Shown: positions 26,939 to 36,532, counted from the first letter of the stretch. The stretch: 64,000 nucleotides of DNA from Aeoliella mucimassa (GCF_007748035.1 NZ_CP036278.1:1736001-1800000); one strand, 5' to 3'. Notes: a model not told the origin generated them from the letters alone. Numbers and translations: made by a program.

Positions 26939-27985
26939 TTAAAACATCTCGATTATGATAACTGTAACTTTCTTTGACTTTCCGTAGTCCACTGCTGCTT
27001 CAATAGCTGCCTTTTGCATGCCTGTCATCGAGTGAGCTGGAATTGCGATCTCTAAGCTACGACTTGTTATGTCAGAAGCCCTGATGACTTTACCCGCCCG
27101 TTCGCCACCCTTGTACACTGCCATGAGGTCGATGTACCCATCAATGAGCTTGTTTAACTGATGACAATCTTGATAGGTTTTGGATGTCAGATCAATCGAC
27201 TTGATGCTTGTAGCGACGCCATCCTTAAAGCGATCAATTGTCTTAAAGCCATTGGGTAAGTTGCCACCAAGCTTTGCTTCTACTGCAAAACCTCTGTTTC
27301 CAGCTCCCATTTTCCATACACTATTCTTGTTGAATATTCTCCTGCCAGTTAGAGCGGTTTTTGAGGTTGCCATCGATCCAGATGGTGTGGCAAGTCCGGT
27401 TGCAATACCGTAGAAAGCAATATCGATATGCGCTAGCAATTCAGCTGTGGTCTCAAAGTTATAGAATCGATCATGGATACTTGGATCGTTCAAGCCAATG
27501 TCTACCGACTGTTTGAGGATTGCCGAGTTGTTCATCGAATCATTGTGATTTGCCTTAAACCAACTTGACCAATCGTGGTTGCCTAACTTGCTATTCAATT
27601 CACTGAGGGATACGCGATAGCCGTGGCCAAGGCCTTTATCCGCTCCTTCACATGGGGTGTGTTCGACGAAGCCGAGCTCAGGATAATAGTGTCCAACCAA
27701 TACGGGGGGTGCGTCAGAGCCAAAGACATTAAAGAAATTTGGTTCATTCACGTAGTAAAGAGGGATTCTGTACTTAGGTCTATGCTCTGGGTCATAGAAT
27801 CCAAGATCCTCGGCCTGACGCCACGTGATGACCTGAAGGTATCCATGCTCCAGCCGATCTAGACCTGTTGTATCGAGAAAAGTAGTTGGTGTATTTCCCA
27901 CATACCGATACTTATTTGTATCTCCAGCCTCAAAACCAATTGGGTCCTCGCTCAGCCACTGCCCTATTGATGGGTCGTAACTCAT
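26939..27985 (-). CDS. Orphan RHS-core/toxin protein with CdiA-CT-like nuclease end
   Basis: 348 residues. Residues 3-42 are the last stretch of an RHS core (YDPSIGQWLSEDPIGF...YRYVGNTPT), but the long repeat region that normally precedes it is absent. Residues about 230-348 (GFAVEAKLGGNLP..., DGVATSIKSIDLTSKTYQ, SRSLEIAIPAHS) match the CdiA-type endonuclease toxin domain of the BECR fold. AGGAGG lies seven bases before ATG 27985, inside the previous gene, whose stop overlaps the ATG (ATGA). Without the core the toxin has no visible export route; it may be a silent cassette or act with the transglutaminase-like protein. Confidence 0.75.
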   Translation of the reverse strand: MSYDPSIGQWLSEDPIGFEAGDTNKYRYVGNTPTTFLDTTGLDRLEHGYLQVITWRQAEDLGFYDPEHRPKYRIPLYYVNEPNFFNVFGSDAPPVLVGHYYPELGFVEHTPCEGADKGLGHGYRVSLSELNSKLGNHDWSSWFKANHNDSMNNSAILKQSVDIGLNDPSIHDRFYNFETTAELLAHIDIAFYGIATGLATPSGSMATSKTALTGRRIFNKNSVWKMGAGNRGFAVEAKLGGNLPNGFKTIDRFKDGVATSIKSIDLTSKTYQDCHQLNKLIDGYIDLMAVYKGGERAGKVIRASDITSRSLEIAIPAHSMTGMQKAAIEAAVDYGKSKKVTVIIIEMF

Positions 27986-29013
27986 CCTGCGACCTCCTGT
28001 TCAAAGTAAGCCTCCACAGCCGCGTGGGGCTGAGCGGCAAGTTGTATGATTCGACGATTCCGGATGTGAGCACGACCCTGCTGACGCCGAGTAACGTGCA
28101 ATTGTTCAATGCGTTTGAGTTCTTTCTCACCTTCGCGTATGGCCCACTTTTCCCAGGGCTTCATTGGACGTTCAACGCCATTTTCTATAACGACGCCCTG
28201 CCCAGTATGCTTGAACCCGTACTTAGCAAGGCCTACTTCGCTGCGATACAGCGCGGTTGCAATCGCATGAAAGCCCCAACGGTACGGATTGCCGGCTGTT
28301 AATTGGGTCGCAGCGAATTCTGATAGTTCATACGCTGCGCGGAATTGCATCCAGTCGAGACAGCATCTGGCGCGAGTTTCGTAGAATACGGAAAGCTCCT
28401 CTGTTGGAGTCATTGACTTGAGTAACCACCCGTCCCGAACATGTTGCATGACGACTGGAGCAGGCCAACTATAGTAATGTTCGTCTGGGTAGGAGATGAG
28501 TCCCTTAGCTGTTGCTTCAATGTTAAAACGTTCACCAGAGCAGAGGTCATCCCATCGAACAAATAAATGATGTGCCGCACTAACGAGCTTTAGTGGATAG
28601 CCAAGCCGGCGTCCGATGGCCACAAATAACACTGGCAGTGTTGCGCACGTGCCTCCGCGGCCTTCGATGATACCATGAATAAAATGCAACCGACTATCAG
28701 TGCAGTCAAAAGACTGTTCCAGTGAATCTGTTGCGTATTCAATGCCGATGTCGCGTTGAAGCACTGTAGCCAGTGCGACCATTCGGTAAAAAGCCTCTGA
28801 ATGGCGAAACTCGGAAGGCCTTCTGTCAAATTGTTGCCTATTCCGGGCTGTTGATCGAGCAACCATCGCAGCCCATTCGTCCAGTACGGCAAGGTACTGC
28901 GAGATACTTAACTCTTCCGAACCACACAACTTGTCCGCACATGCCAGATTAACTTCGCCGATGTCGAGGCGAGCGTACTCATCAGCAGGCATCTCGTGGA
29001 ACTGTCGCATCAT
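27982..29013 (-). CDS. Transglutaminase-like protein upstream of toxin
   Basis: 343 residues. A transglutaminase/SirB1-like core is visible: GRGGTCATLPVLFVAIGRRLGYPLKL with C123, SAAHHLFVRWDD with H149, and FNIEATAKGLISYPDEHYYSW. These fit the Cys-His parts of a papain-like triad; a third residue (Asp/Asn) is probably in the FNIEATA segment. The C-terminal third is helical and basic (RRQQGRAHIRNRRI). The end carries the strong Shine-Dalgarno of the toxin gene and overlaps it by 4 bases. Probably cytoplasmic; a role in processing or modifying the toxin is a guess. Confidence 0.8.
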   Translation of the reverse strand: MMRQFHEMPADEYARLDIGEVNLACADKLCGSEELSISQYLAVLDEWAAMVARSTARNRQQFDRRPSEFRHSEAFYRMVALATVLQRDIGIEYATDSLEQSFDCTDSRLHFIHGIIEGRGGTCATLPVLFVAIGRRLGYPLKLVSAAHHLFVRWDDLCSGERFNIEATAKGLISYPDEHYYSWPAPVVMQHVRDGWLLKSMTPTEELSVFYETRARCCLDWMQFRAAYELSEFAATQLTAGNPYRWGFHAIATALYRSEVGLAKYGFKHTGQGVVIENGVERPMKPWEKWAIREGEKELKRIEQLHVTRRQQGRAHIRNRRIIQLAAQPHAAVEAYFEQEVAG

Positions 29014-29549
29014 GCATTAAGGCTTAAAGATGAAGTGGAGTTAAGTGCCAACCATTGTGGTGCTACAACCCGCATTTCGCAACCTTATTTTGTTGAAAAG
29101 TAGAATCTCAGAAACTAGTAGTTTTGGACCATGAATACGAGATAATTGCATCGCTCAAAGTCTAATGCGGTGTTACTATACGTGTTTTTGCGACCATGGT
29201 TGGTGCTGGTGAGTATGCCCTGAAGGGTGCATCTCTCCCCAGTTTCTGCTCGCAATTGGCCACCTAGGTCGCTATAACTGGGGAGTGAGTCTGTGCGCAC
29301 GTTCAGGTGCGTGTCGGCTCGTTGGTTTACCCCGATTGGGGAAGCCGTTGGACGTCCGGTCTGCTGGCGCGGCGGCGTATGCTGCTGCGCGGTGGGAAAA
29401 GAGTGCTGGTTCTACGTGTTTGATTTTAGGTTCCGAATTCACTGAGGCAGTCAGCGGAAATCACCGTTGCGAAATCGTCGTCGCGAAGTCCTGCTTCGCT
29501 GTTCTTGCTTACTCGTTCCTTCTTCCCCATTCCCCGTTCCCGCTTCCAG

Positions 29550-29577
29550 AATAGATTCCCACCGCTGGGAATCTATT
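29550..29577. repeat. Family-A repeat A4
   Basis: Perfect 12-bp stem AATAGATTCCCA / TGGGAATCTATT with loop CCGC. Confidence 0.85.
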
Positions 29578-29671
29578 TTTCGTCCTCTTGGAGACTTACG
29601 ACAACGCGATGGCAAAAACCGCCTGCAAATGCCGACGATTCGACGAGATGCGTCGACGTAAGTCCGCTAGG

Positions 29672-29715
29672 AATAGATTCCCAGAGAATCGTGTTGCGCA
29701 GTTTTGGGAAACTAT
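29672..29715. repeat. Family-A repeat A5
   Basis: AATAGATTCCCA (29672-29683) and TGGGAAACTAT (29705-29715), imperfect arms with the same core as A1-A4. Confidence 0.7.
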
Positions 29716-29791
29716 CGAAGGTGGAATTCGCCGCGGGGAATCGGGGGAACGCATGCCTGGGGGGCGATGGTTGCCGCAAACCCCTACTGGT

Positions 29792-30775
29792 TTAGTTGGC
29801 GTACCCGTTGGGGTTGGCTTGGTGCCAGCGCCAGGCCGAGGCGACCACCTCTTCGACCGACGTGTACTTCGGCTTCCAGCCCAAGGTTTCGAACGCCTTG
29901 CTGCTGTTGGCCACCAGGGCCGCCGGGTCGCCGGGGCGGCGTTCGCCCATCACCGCGGGGATCTCGTGCCCGGTCACCTTGCGGCAGGCGTCGATCACCT
30001 GCTTGACGCTGAAGCCGTTGCCGGTGCCGAGGTTGAGTTTCATCATCTGCCCTTGCTCGAGTCGCTCGAGGGCGGCGACGTGGGCACTGCAGAGGTCTTC
30101 GACATGAATGTAATCGCGGATGCAGGTGCCGTCGGGCGTGGGGTAGTCGTCGCCGAAGATGGTAACGTGCTCGCGCTGGCCGAGGGCAACTTGCAGCACG
30201 ATGGGAATCAAGTGCGTTTCAGGATCGTGGTCTTCGCCGATCTCGCCGCTATGGTGCGAGCCTGCCGCGTTGAAGTAACGCAGCGCGGCCACGCCGAGTC
30301 CGTAAGCGTGCGAGTAGGCATCCAGGGCCTTTTCGATCGCCAGCTTGGTATCGCCGTACGGGTTGATCGGCACCTGCGGCATCGACTCGTCGATCGGCGA
30401 GCTGGGGGGAACTCCGTACGTAGCGCAGGTGCTGCTGAATACGATTCGCCAGATGCCTTTCTCGCGCATCGCGTCGAGCAGGTTGAGTGCACCGACCACG
30501 TTGTTGGAGTAGTACTTGGCCGGGTCGGTGACCGACTCGCCAACCAGGGCGAGTGCGGCGAAGTGCATGACTGCTTCGGCGCCCGACTTGTCGAGCGCGG
30601 CAGCGAGGTCGGCGGGGTTGAGCAGATCGCCTTCGATCAACCGATCGGCCGGCACCGCACCGCGATGTCCTTGATAAAGATTATCGAACACCCAGGCTTC
30701 GTGGCCCGACTCTTCGAGCGCCCGCACAGCATGGCTGCCAATGTATCCTGCTCCACCAACGACGAGAACTTTCAT
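29792..30775 (-). CDS. galE: UDP-glucose 4-epimerase
   Basis: NAD-binding Rossmann motif GGAGYIGSH at 7-15, the catalytic SSTCATYG region, and Y140xxxK144 (YGDTK), with RYFNAAGSH and DYIHVEDL further on. It interconverts UDP-glucose and UDP-galactose for cell-surface polysaccharides. 327 residues, normal length. Monocistronic as far as visible; a 203-base gap separates its start from the divergent recombinase gene. Confidence 0.96.
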   Translation of the reverse strand: MKVLVVGGAGYIGSHAVRALEESGHEAWVFDNLYQGHRGAVPADRLIEGDLLNPADLAAALDKSGAEAVMHFAALALVGESVTDPAKYYSNNVVGALNLLDAMREKGIWRIVFSSTCATYGVPPSSPIDESMPQVPINPYGDTKLAIEKALDAYSHAYGLGVAALRYFNAAGSHHSGEIGEDHDPETHLIPIVLQVALGQREHVTIFGDDYPTPDGTCIRDYIHVEDLCSAHVAALERLEQGQMMKLNLGTGNGFSVKQVIDACRKVTGHEIPAVMGERRPGDPAALVANSSKAFETLGWKPKYTSVEEVVASAWRWHQANPNGYAN

Positions 30776-30978
30776 TGCAATCGCTTTCGTTTAACACCAA
30801 CCGGAGTACCTCAACCACTTTAACCGTTGAAGTCGACCTCTAGCATACCGAGAATGCCCCCGGTTTGCCCAGGGTTGCGAGATGCCGGCGAATGCTGCCG
30901 ATACCCTGTTAAGGCAGGCGTTAAGCACTGCAAGACAGCCCTGCTTGAACCTTTAACCATTGCGACAGTTTTAACGAT

Positions 30979-31911
30979 ATGGCTAAGAAACCACTGAAGC
31001 CCCGACGCGAGCGGTCGGCCAGCGAAGTGCGCCAGCACCGCGAGGCGTTTCTGCGCTATCTGCGTAGCGAATGTCATCTGTCGGAGAACACCGTGAAAGC
31101 GTACGGCCGCGATCTCGAGCGGTTTGTCGCCTGGTTGGGCGGGCGGCGGCTGGCAGGGCTCAGTGTGAGTGATCTGGCGGGCTACCCCGCCTGGCTCCGC
31201 GAGCAGGATCTCGCGCCAACTAGCGTGAGTCGTCACGTGGTGTCGCTCAAGGTGTTCTTCAAGTACCTGCAGCTCGAAGGGGTGCTGACCGATAACCAAG
31301 CCGACCTGCTGGTCACTCAGAAGCTCTGGCAGAAGATTCCCACGGTGCTCTCCGCTAGCGAGGTCGAGCGACTGCTCGCCGCCCCTCCTAAAGGGGAGCC
31401 TTGGTGGCGTCGCGATCGGGCGATTCTCGAAATGCTGTATGCGACAGGTTGCCGGGTGTCGGAGTTGGCGACGATCAAGCTGGCCGATCTGCATGTTGCC
31501 GAACGGTTCTGCCGGTGCCATGGCAAAGGCGACAAGCAGCGGATGGTTCCGCTCGGCGAGCCAGCGTGTCGGGTGATTGAAGAGTATCTGGACAAAGAAC
31601 GCCCGAAGCTCGCGAAGCGGAATACGAGCGAGCCTGGCGAGTTGTTTCTTTCGGTGCGCGGACGCGCGATGCGGCGGGAGCGGATCTGGGAGCTGGTGAA
31701 AAAGTGCGCGGCCATCGCGGGAGTGAATAGCGACCTCAGCCCACACAGCTTGCGGCACAGCTTCGCGACCCACCTGCTGGCCGGCGGCGCGGACCTGCGC
31801 CACGTGCAAGAGATGCTCGGCCACGCCAGCATCGCGACCACTCAGCTATACACCCACGTCGACCACACAAGGCTGAAGAAAGTGCACGAATCGTTCCACC
31901 CACGAGCATAG
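30979..31911 (+). CDS. xerD: Tyrosine recombinase, XerC/XerD type
   Basis: SAM-like N-terminal DNA-binding domain (about 15-105) and catalytic domain with R159 (GCRVSEL), K183 (HGKGDK), H256 and R259 (HSLRHSFATH), H282 (LGHASI) and nucleophile Y291 (TQLYTHV). 310 residues, as in XerD, the recombinase that resolves chromosome dimers at dif. XerC cannot be excluded without comparison. The neighbours are housekeeping-like and no integrated element is evident around it. Confidence 0.93.
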   Translation: MAKKPLKPRRERSASEVRQHREAFLRYLRSECHLSENTVKAYGRDLERFVAWLGGRRLAGLSVSDLAGYPAWLREQDLAPTSVSRHVVSLKVFFKYLQLEGVLTDNQADLLVTQKLWQKIPTVLSASEVERLLAAPPKGEPWWRRDRAILEMLYATGCRVSELATIKLADLHVAERFCRCHGKGDKQRMVPLGEPACRVIEEYLDKERPKLAKRNTSEPGELFLSVRGRAMRRERIWELVKKCAAIAGVNSDLSPHSLRHSFATHLLAGGADLRHVQEMLGHASIATTQLYTHVDHTRLKKVHESFHPRA

Positions 31912-31992
31912 GGGAACTATCGAAATCATTCCAATGAACGAGAAGGAGCTGCGAATACTTTCTGTTCTCAACCTTGTACTCGAAGGAAGACA

Positions 31993-32211
31993 ATGGAAAG
32001 CCAAGAATCGCGAACTGCCCATAAATGCCTGCGCTGCGGTGACGAGCTACCCAACGGCGTGCGTTACTGCGTCGCCTGCGGAGCCCACAACATGGACCCA
32101 GGTGCAGGAGCCATCAACACGGCCAAGTGCGAAATGGCATCGAACAAGCGAACCGCCTTCTGGAGCTCGGCCGCTTGCTGGTATCGCTGGTTTCATGGCA
32201 TCCGGCGATAA
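31993..32211 (+). CDS. Small zinc-ribbon protein
   Basis: 72 residues with CLRCGDELPNGVRYCVACG, two CxxC knuckles that should bind one zinc ion. GAAGGAAGA lies just before ATG 31993. The C-terminal half is Trp/Arg-rich (FWSSAACWYRWFHGIRR). Function unknown; small zinc ribbons of this type are common in planctomycetes. It lies 81 bases after xerD on the same strand. Confidence 0.7.
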   Translation: MESQESRTAHKCLRCGDELPNGVRYCVACGAHNMDPGAGAINTAKCEMASNKRTAFWSSAACWYRWFHGIRR

Positions 32212-32249
32212 GGTTATTGCTGGTAGTGTGATGCTCCTTACATACGAAG

Positions 32250-33413
32250 TTACGAATCACTTCCCGATTCGCCGTACCCGAACATGTCGAAGTAGATCCC
32301 CCAGTTGTCGCGGACCTTGGCTTCGATTTCGGGTGGGATTTGGTAGCGGTTGGTTTGGTAGTCGCCGGTTCGTTCGATGTAGCGGTCGACGCCCGGCTTC
32401 ACGCGGTCGTAGTTGCCTAGGTCGAGCTGCTCGTACATCCGCTGAATTTCCTGATGCGGATTGGCGGTGAGATCTTCGTAGCGAATCTCACATAGATTGC
32501 CTTCGGGAATCAGCTCGCGATCTTCCTGGTAAGCTTTGTACATCACTTGAAGGTTTTGGAGCACTTCGCCTTCCATCCAATCGTACTCCGGCAAGTCGGG
32601 CTGCAGGCCTTGCACGTCGGAGAGCGACTTCCAGAGTCGAATGGTGGAGGGGAAGAGCTTGAACGGATCTCGCGAGATGTGCACGAACTTCGCGCGGGGG
32701 AAGATCTCGAGCAACCATTTGACCCGCGCGGTATGCGGGGGCGACTTGAGGATGATCCGCCGGTTGCGCGACACGGCGATCGACTTCACGAACAGCTTGA
32801 GCAACGCCTGCCAGCGCCGGCGGTCGCGTTTGGGGACCTCGCGCAGGTCGAGGTACTCGGAGTGCACCGGCCCGTTGTGGGGAAACGCCCAGCACAAGTA
32901 GGGCGAGGGCAAGCCGAGGTTGCACAGCGCGAACTCATCCTCTTGGGGTTTGTCCCAGCCGGCTTCTACGTTGTCCATCGGCCGCTTCGACGGAAGCAGC
33001 CAGGAGGTGAGCGGAGCTAACCATTTTTGCGTGACCAGATGACAGTGCGGCAGCATGCACTCGTACGTGTTCGGGTAAGTGTGCTCGGGATCGGTGATTA
33101 GCAACTCGTGCAGTAGCGTGGTGCCGCTTCGCCAATGACCGAGTACAAACAGCGGTGGCTCGGCCAGTACCTGACGATGTACCTGGCGGCCGAAGCGAAA
33201 GTTTTGCCAGGCGGCGGCTATCGAGTTGAACCCGCTGACCGGCGTGATCGAGGCGGCCGTGATCATCGACCGCGGTGTCAGGCGGCATTGTCGGGTGGCG
33301 AGCAAGCTCAGCCAGGTGCCGAGCCGCATGCCGTGCCAGAATCTGGGCGTAAGGATGCCCCAAGCGTGCGTCGGGTCGGCCGAATAGCGTGGCTTGGGTG
33401 TCGAAGGCGACAT
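32250..33413 (-). CDS. Sulfotransferase
   Basis: PAPS-binding 5'-phosphosulfate loop LGHWRSGTTLLHELL at 91-105 and a 3'-phosphate motif FVHISRDPFKLFPS near the middle mark a sulfotransferase (Sulfotransfer_3-like). 387 residues without a signal peptide. It should transfer sulfate from PAPS to a carbohydrate or lipid; the acceptor is unknown. It stands alone between the zinc ribbon gene and two membrane proteins. Confidence 0.9.
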   Translation of the reverse strand: MSPSTPKPRYSADPTHAWGILTPRFWHGMRLGTWLSLLATRQCRLTPRSMITAASITPVSGFNSIAAAWQNFRFGRQVHRQVLAEPPLFVLGHWRSGTTLLHELLITDPEHTYPNTYECMLPHCHLVTQKWLAPLTSWLLPSKRPMDNVEAGWDKPQEDEFALCNLGLPSPYLCWAFPHNGPVHSEYLDLREVPKRDRRRWQALLKLFVKSIAVSRNRRIILKSPPHTARVKWLLEIFPRAKFVHISRDPFKLFPSTIRLWKSLSDVQGLQPDLPEYDWMEGEVLQNLQVMYKAYQEDRELIPEGNLCEIRYEDLTANPHQEIQRMYEQLDLGNYDRVKPGVDRYIERTGDYQTNRYQIPPEIEAKVRDNWGIYFDMFGYGESGSDS

Positions 33414-33516
33414 CGGGGCTCCGTTAACAAGGTGGTTAGGTCAACGGAAGTGGTGGTTCCGTCCATGGGTTCGGCGACGACACACACGCGGTCGACACCG
33501 ATTGTTCTGCAAATCG

Positions 33517-34992
33517 CTATTGTGACTGGTTTGTCGGATTGTCGCTACTCGGTGTTTTCGGCTCGTCGGCCAGGCCGGCCAGCAGCTCTGCGTCCTCGGC
33601 ATCGAACAGCTCGGGTGGCTCGCGCATGCGGGACAGGGTTTGAGCTTCGAATCGATTGTCGGCTCGCGTGCGAAGCCAGACAAAAATCCACAGCAACAGC
33701 ACGATTCCGATGAAGCCGAGCCCAGCGACCCAACCCCAAATCGGGTTCTCCGAAGCTGGCGTTACTTGCAGCGGGCTGCGGCCCACGAACAGCGGCGCCA
33801 AGCGAAGCTGCCCGTCCGCGTGGCGGCTGGTGTAGCGCCAGTTCTTGAAGAAGAACCCGGCTACCCGCACCGACTCGCGAATATCCTCTCCTTCCGGAAA
33901 ACCGTCCGGCAGCTCCAATACGCTGAACATCACCGGGTTGTTAGCCGAGTCGCTCGTAAACAGCGCCAGCTCGTAGTAGTGGTCGATGCCGCAGGCGTCG
34001 GCATCCACGTCGCTGGCGACCTCCACCCGTAGCGCGCGTCGCACGACTCCGTCGAACGTTACCAGCTCGCCTTCCTGTTCGGCAGGCAAGTTAAAAAACG
34101 GGGCGACCGCGTAACTGTTGTAGCGGGCGAGCGACACCACTTGCTGGGCGACTGCCCGATGGGCTTTGTCTCCTTCCTTAGTCTTCTCTGTCCAGGTTTG
34201 GCGATGGCGTGGCATTTGCCGATCGGCCCAGTTGATCAGTTGACTGGCCGGCGTCTCTTTCATGCTGGCGAGCAACCGATAAAACGCGATCGTCTCCCGA
34301 CTCGTCAGCGGCTGGCGGTGTTGAACGTTGTCGAGCAGCGAGACATCTACCCCCATCACTCCGAGGACGCTCATGCCGTAATTAACCTGTGGTGGATTCC
34401 ACTCGGTCGGAAACCACTCCAAGTTGGCGGCCGCGATCAACGGAACCAGCTTGTCGCCTTGCTCGTCGATCTTCACAAAGATGCCTTCCACGGCAATCTT
34501 GCGATTCGCGGGCGACGCGGGATCCCACTTCGCCGGCACGCTGCTCGAGTAGATCACGCACTCTCCGTCGCTCGCTTTAGCTCGGCATTGATGCACGTTG
34601 CCAGCGTCGGTTGCCGGTGGGGTGTCGCTGACGATTTCCCCCTCCCAGCGGATGAACGCCCCGCGGAAACTGTCGGGATCGTCCAGCAGCTCGGCGAGTG
34701 TCGTCGGCTTCGGCGTCGAGGCGTAAAACACCCGGCGATCAAACGTTCCGAGTCGAGCGACCAGGCGGTGCAGCTCTTGTTCTTCGTCGATCGAGAGCGG
34801 CAACCGATGAGCGAACTTGGCGAATCGGCTCTCGTCCCAGTAGTCGAGCGCCAGCGAGCGTTCGAGCCGCGTCGGTTCGGCGGTGTTATGCGTCGTCTCT
34901 TGGGCAAGGGCCAACGCCGGCACGATACTTGCCACCAACCAGGCGACCAGGCCTACCAAGCCATGCACACGTTTGGGGAGCACTGCGATCAT
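33517..34992 (-). CDS. Membrane-anchored protein of unknown function, paralogue of 34989-35975
   Basis: 491 residues: signal peptide (about 1-29), a large exported region and a single membrane helix near 430-455, then a short Glu/Asp-rich tail. Its segment GIDHYYELALFTSD...VLELPDGFP...VAGFFFKNWRYTSRHADG matches GIDHYYRLIVQSD...CLELPAGW...VEALFFKNWPHTTGVAD in the following protein. No named family recognised. The start overlaps the stop of the upstream gene (ATGA), so the two are co-translated. Confidence 0.78.
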   Translation of the reverse strand: MIAVLPKRVHGLVGLVAWLVASIVPALALAQETTHNTAEPTRLERSLALDYWDESRFAKFAHRLPLSIDEEQELHRLVARLGTFDRRVFYASTPKPTTLAELLDDPDSFRGAFIRWEGEIVSDTPPATDAGNVHQCRAKASDGECVIYSSSVPAKWDPASPANRKIAVEGIFVKIDEQGDKLVPLIAAANLEWFPTEWNPPQVNYGMSVLGVMGVDVSLLDNVQHRQPLTSRETIAFYRLLASMKETPASQLINWADRQMPRHRQTWTEKTKEGDKAHRAVAQQVVSLARYNSYAVAPFFNLPAEQEGELVTFDGVVRRALRVEVASDVDADACGIDHYYELALFTSDSANNPVMFSVLELPDGFPEGEDIRESVRVAGFFFKNWRYTSRHADGQLRLAPLFVGRSPLQVTPASENPIWGWVAGLGFIGIVLLLWIFVWLRTRADNRFEAQTLSRMREPPELFDAEDAELLAGLADEPKTPSSDNPTNQSQ

Positions 34993-35975
34993 CGTTGCGA
35001 GTCCTCCCCGTCCGCTTGTAATTCGTCTGCTTGCACTTCGTCGCTTGCTTTCGAATCAGCCACCGGCGCGGTGTCGGCCAGCGATTCGAGCCCCGCAACC
35101 ACATCGGCCGAGTCTTCGCGGTACCGCGAGCGATCGGGCGCCGAGCGATTGGTGCTGATCCAGGCGACCGCCAACGCGGCAATCACCATCGCGACCGCCA
35201 GCAGTTGCCAGGCCGGCCAGGTGGGCTTTTCGACTTCCACGGGAGCCACGACCACTATCGGCGCGATCGTGCGACTCACAAACGTGGGACTCAAACTCAG
35301 CTCGTCGGCCACGCCGGTCGTGTGCGGCCAGTTCTTGAAGAACAACGCCTCGACTCGCATCTCGCCATGGTTGGGAATTTCCCCCTCCACGCTCCAGCCA
35401 GCGGGAAGTTCCAGGCAGTAGAGTTGGAACGGGCGAGTCACGTCGCGATCCGACTGCACGATGAGCCGATAGTAGTGGTCGATGCCCAGGTCGTTGGCCG
35501 CAGGGGTGAGTTGCTCGATGCGATGCACGCGCCCGGTGATGGAAATCACCTGCCCACGATACACGCTCGGCTGGCTGAGCAGTTGCGAGTAAACAATCGC
35601 CCCGCGCGAAGCGGCCGCCAGTTCGTCGGCCGGGGTGTCGCGGGCGACCTCGATCAAGTGGAACCACGCCTCGGTCTCCGAATCACGGAACGGGGTGTTG
35701 TCCTCCACCGACTCGAGTAGCTCGGCATCCACGCCCGGCAGCGGGGCGGCGATCGCTGGCTCGCCAGCCTCGGTGAGTGTCACCGCGGGGGTTGCAGGGG
35801 GAGTGTCGCCGAACAACCGTGCGAGCTTCTCACGCATCATGTCCGATTGCACGGTTTGCATCAGCACCACGATCACCGCGAGTCCAACCGCGAGCGATAC
35901 CAGCCGCATCGGCACTCCTGCTGCAGCGGCACGCGGCGAAATCGGTCGGCGAGGTCGTGTAAAACGTAAGGCCAT
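34989..35975 (-). CDS. Membrane-anchored protein, shorter paralogue of 33517-34992
   Basis: 328 residues from ATG 35975 (a longer frame reaches 35996). An N-terminal hydrophobic segment (VSLAVGLAVIVVLMQTV), an exported domain, a second hydrophobic segment (about 255-275, QLLAVAMVIAALAVAWIS) and an acidic tail. Domain similarity to the downstream partner suggests duplication. The pair may form a heteromeric envelope complex; nothing more is known. Confidence 0.76.
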   Translation of the reverse strand: MALRFTRPRRPISPRAAAAGVPMRLVSLAVGLAVIVVLMQTVQSDMMREKLARLFGDTPPATPAVTLTEAGEPAIAAPLPGVDAELLESVEDNTPFRDSETEAWFHLIEVARDTPADELAAASRGAIVYSQLLSQPSVYRGQVISITGRVHRIEQLTPAANDLGIDHYYRLIVQSDRDVTRPFQLYCLELPAGWSVEGEIPNHGEMRVEALFFKNWPHTTGVADELSLSPTFVSRTIAPIVVVAPVEVEKPTWPAWQLLAVAMVIAALAVAWISTNRSAPDRSRYREDSADVVAGLESLADTAPVADSKASDEVQADELQADGEDSQR

Positions 35976-36368
35976 AGCGAAACAGGGCTCTCCCAAGTGG
36001 GGGAGGTGACTGGAGGAAAATTCGTCAGCGGATTACCAAGGGTTGCCAAAGTGGAGTCAACTTGCGGAGCCCCGTTTACTGGTATCGGAACCGCTCAGCC
36101 GAGTTCATCAGCTTGCCAGGGGGCCGCTACCTAAACTACCGGCCGCCAGCAAAACCAACGGCCCAAAGCGAAACCACGCGGCAACTGCTCCATTCTACCT
36201 TAATAGGGCCGATGGAGACAAAACCGGTTGTCGCCGCGGATCGACCCAACAGTAATTTCAAATGGCCTGCCAGGAACCACAGGGACCGCAGGAAGTCGCA
36301 GCAAACTGCCAGAAGTTGGTGGAGCCAGCAGGCCGCCGAGGCAATTTGCAGCGAGCAGTCGCCTGGAG

Positions 36369-36411
36369 GATTTTGCCCCCAAACCCCGGAAATCGATTCG
36401 TGGGGGCTTTA
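36369..36411. repeat. Family-C repeat C1
   Basis: TTTTGCCCCCA...TGGGGGC inverted repeat with a 19-nt loop containing AATCGATTCG. Confidence 0.75.
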
Positions 36412-36497
36412 TTCTCCCTGGGCGAAGACTTTGTGCAGGGCGTAAGCCATTACCACACAACGACTTCGGCGGAATGGCCTCGTTGCACCGATTCGCC

Positions 36498-36532
36498 GTT
36501 TTGCCCCCAGGCGATTCGGGTGGGGGCAAAAC
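36498..36532. repeat. Family-C repeat C2
   Basis: Perfect 12-bp stem GTTTTGCCCCCA (36498-36509) / TGGGGGCAAAAC (36521-36532). Confidence 0.88.

Larger units (their letters stand above)
29014..29791. other. Non-coding stretch with two family-A repeats
   Basis: Contains hairpins A4 (29550-29577) and A5 (29672-29715). Open frames here read through repeats and show no protein-like features. This gap marks the boundary between the low-GC toxin region and galE. Confidence 0.6.

Noticed and set aside
30979-31911. XerD-type recombinase as integrase of a mobile element
   Set aside because: No tRNA, att-like repeat or cargo genes flank it, and the sequence fits housekeeping Xer proteins.
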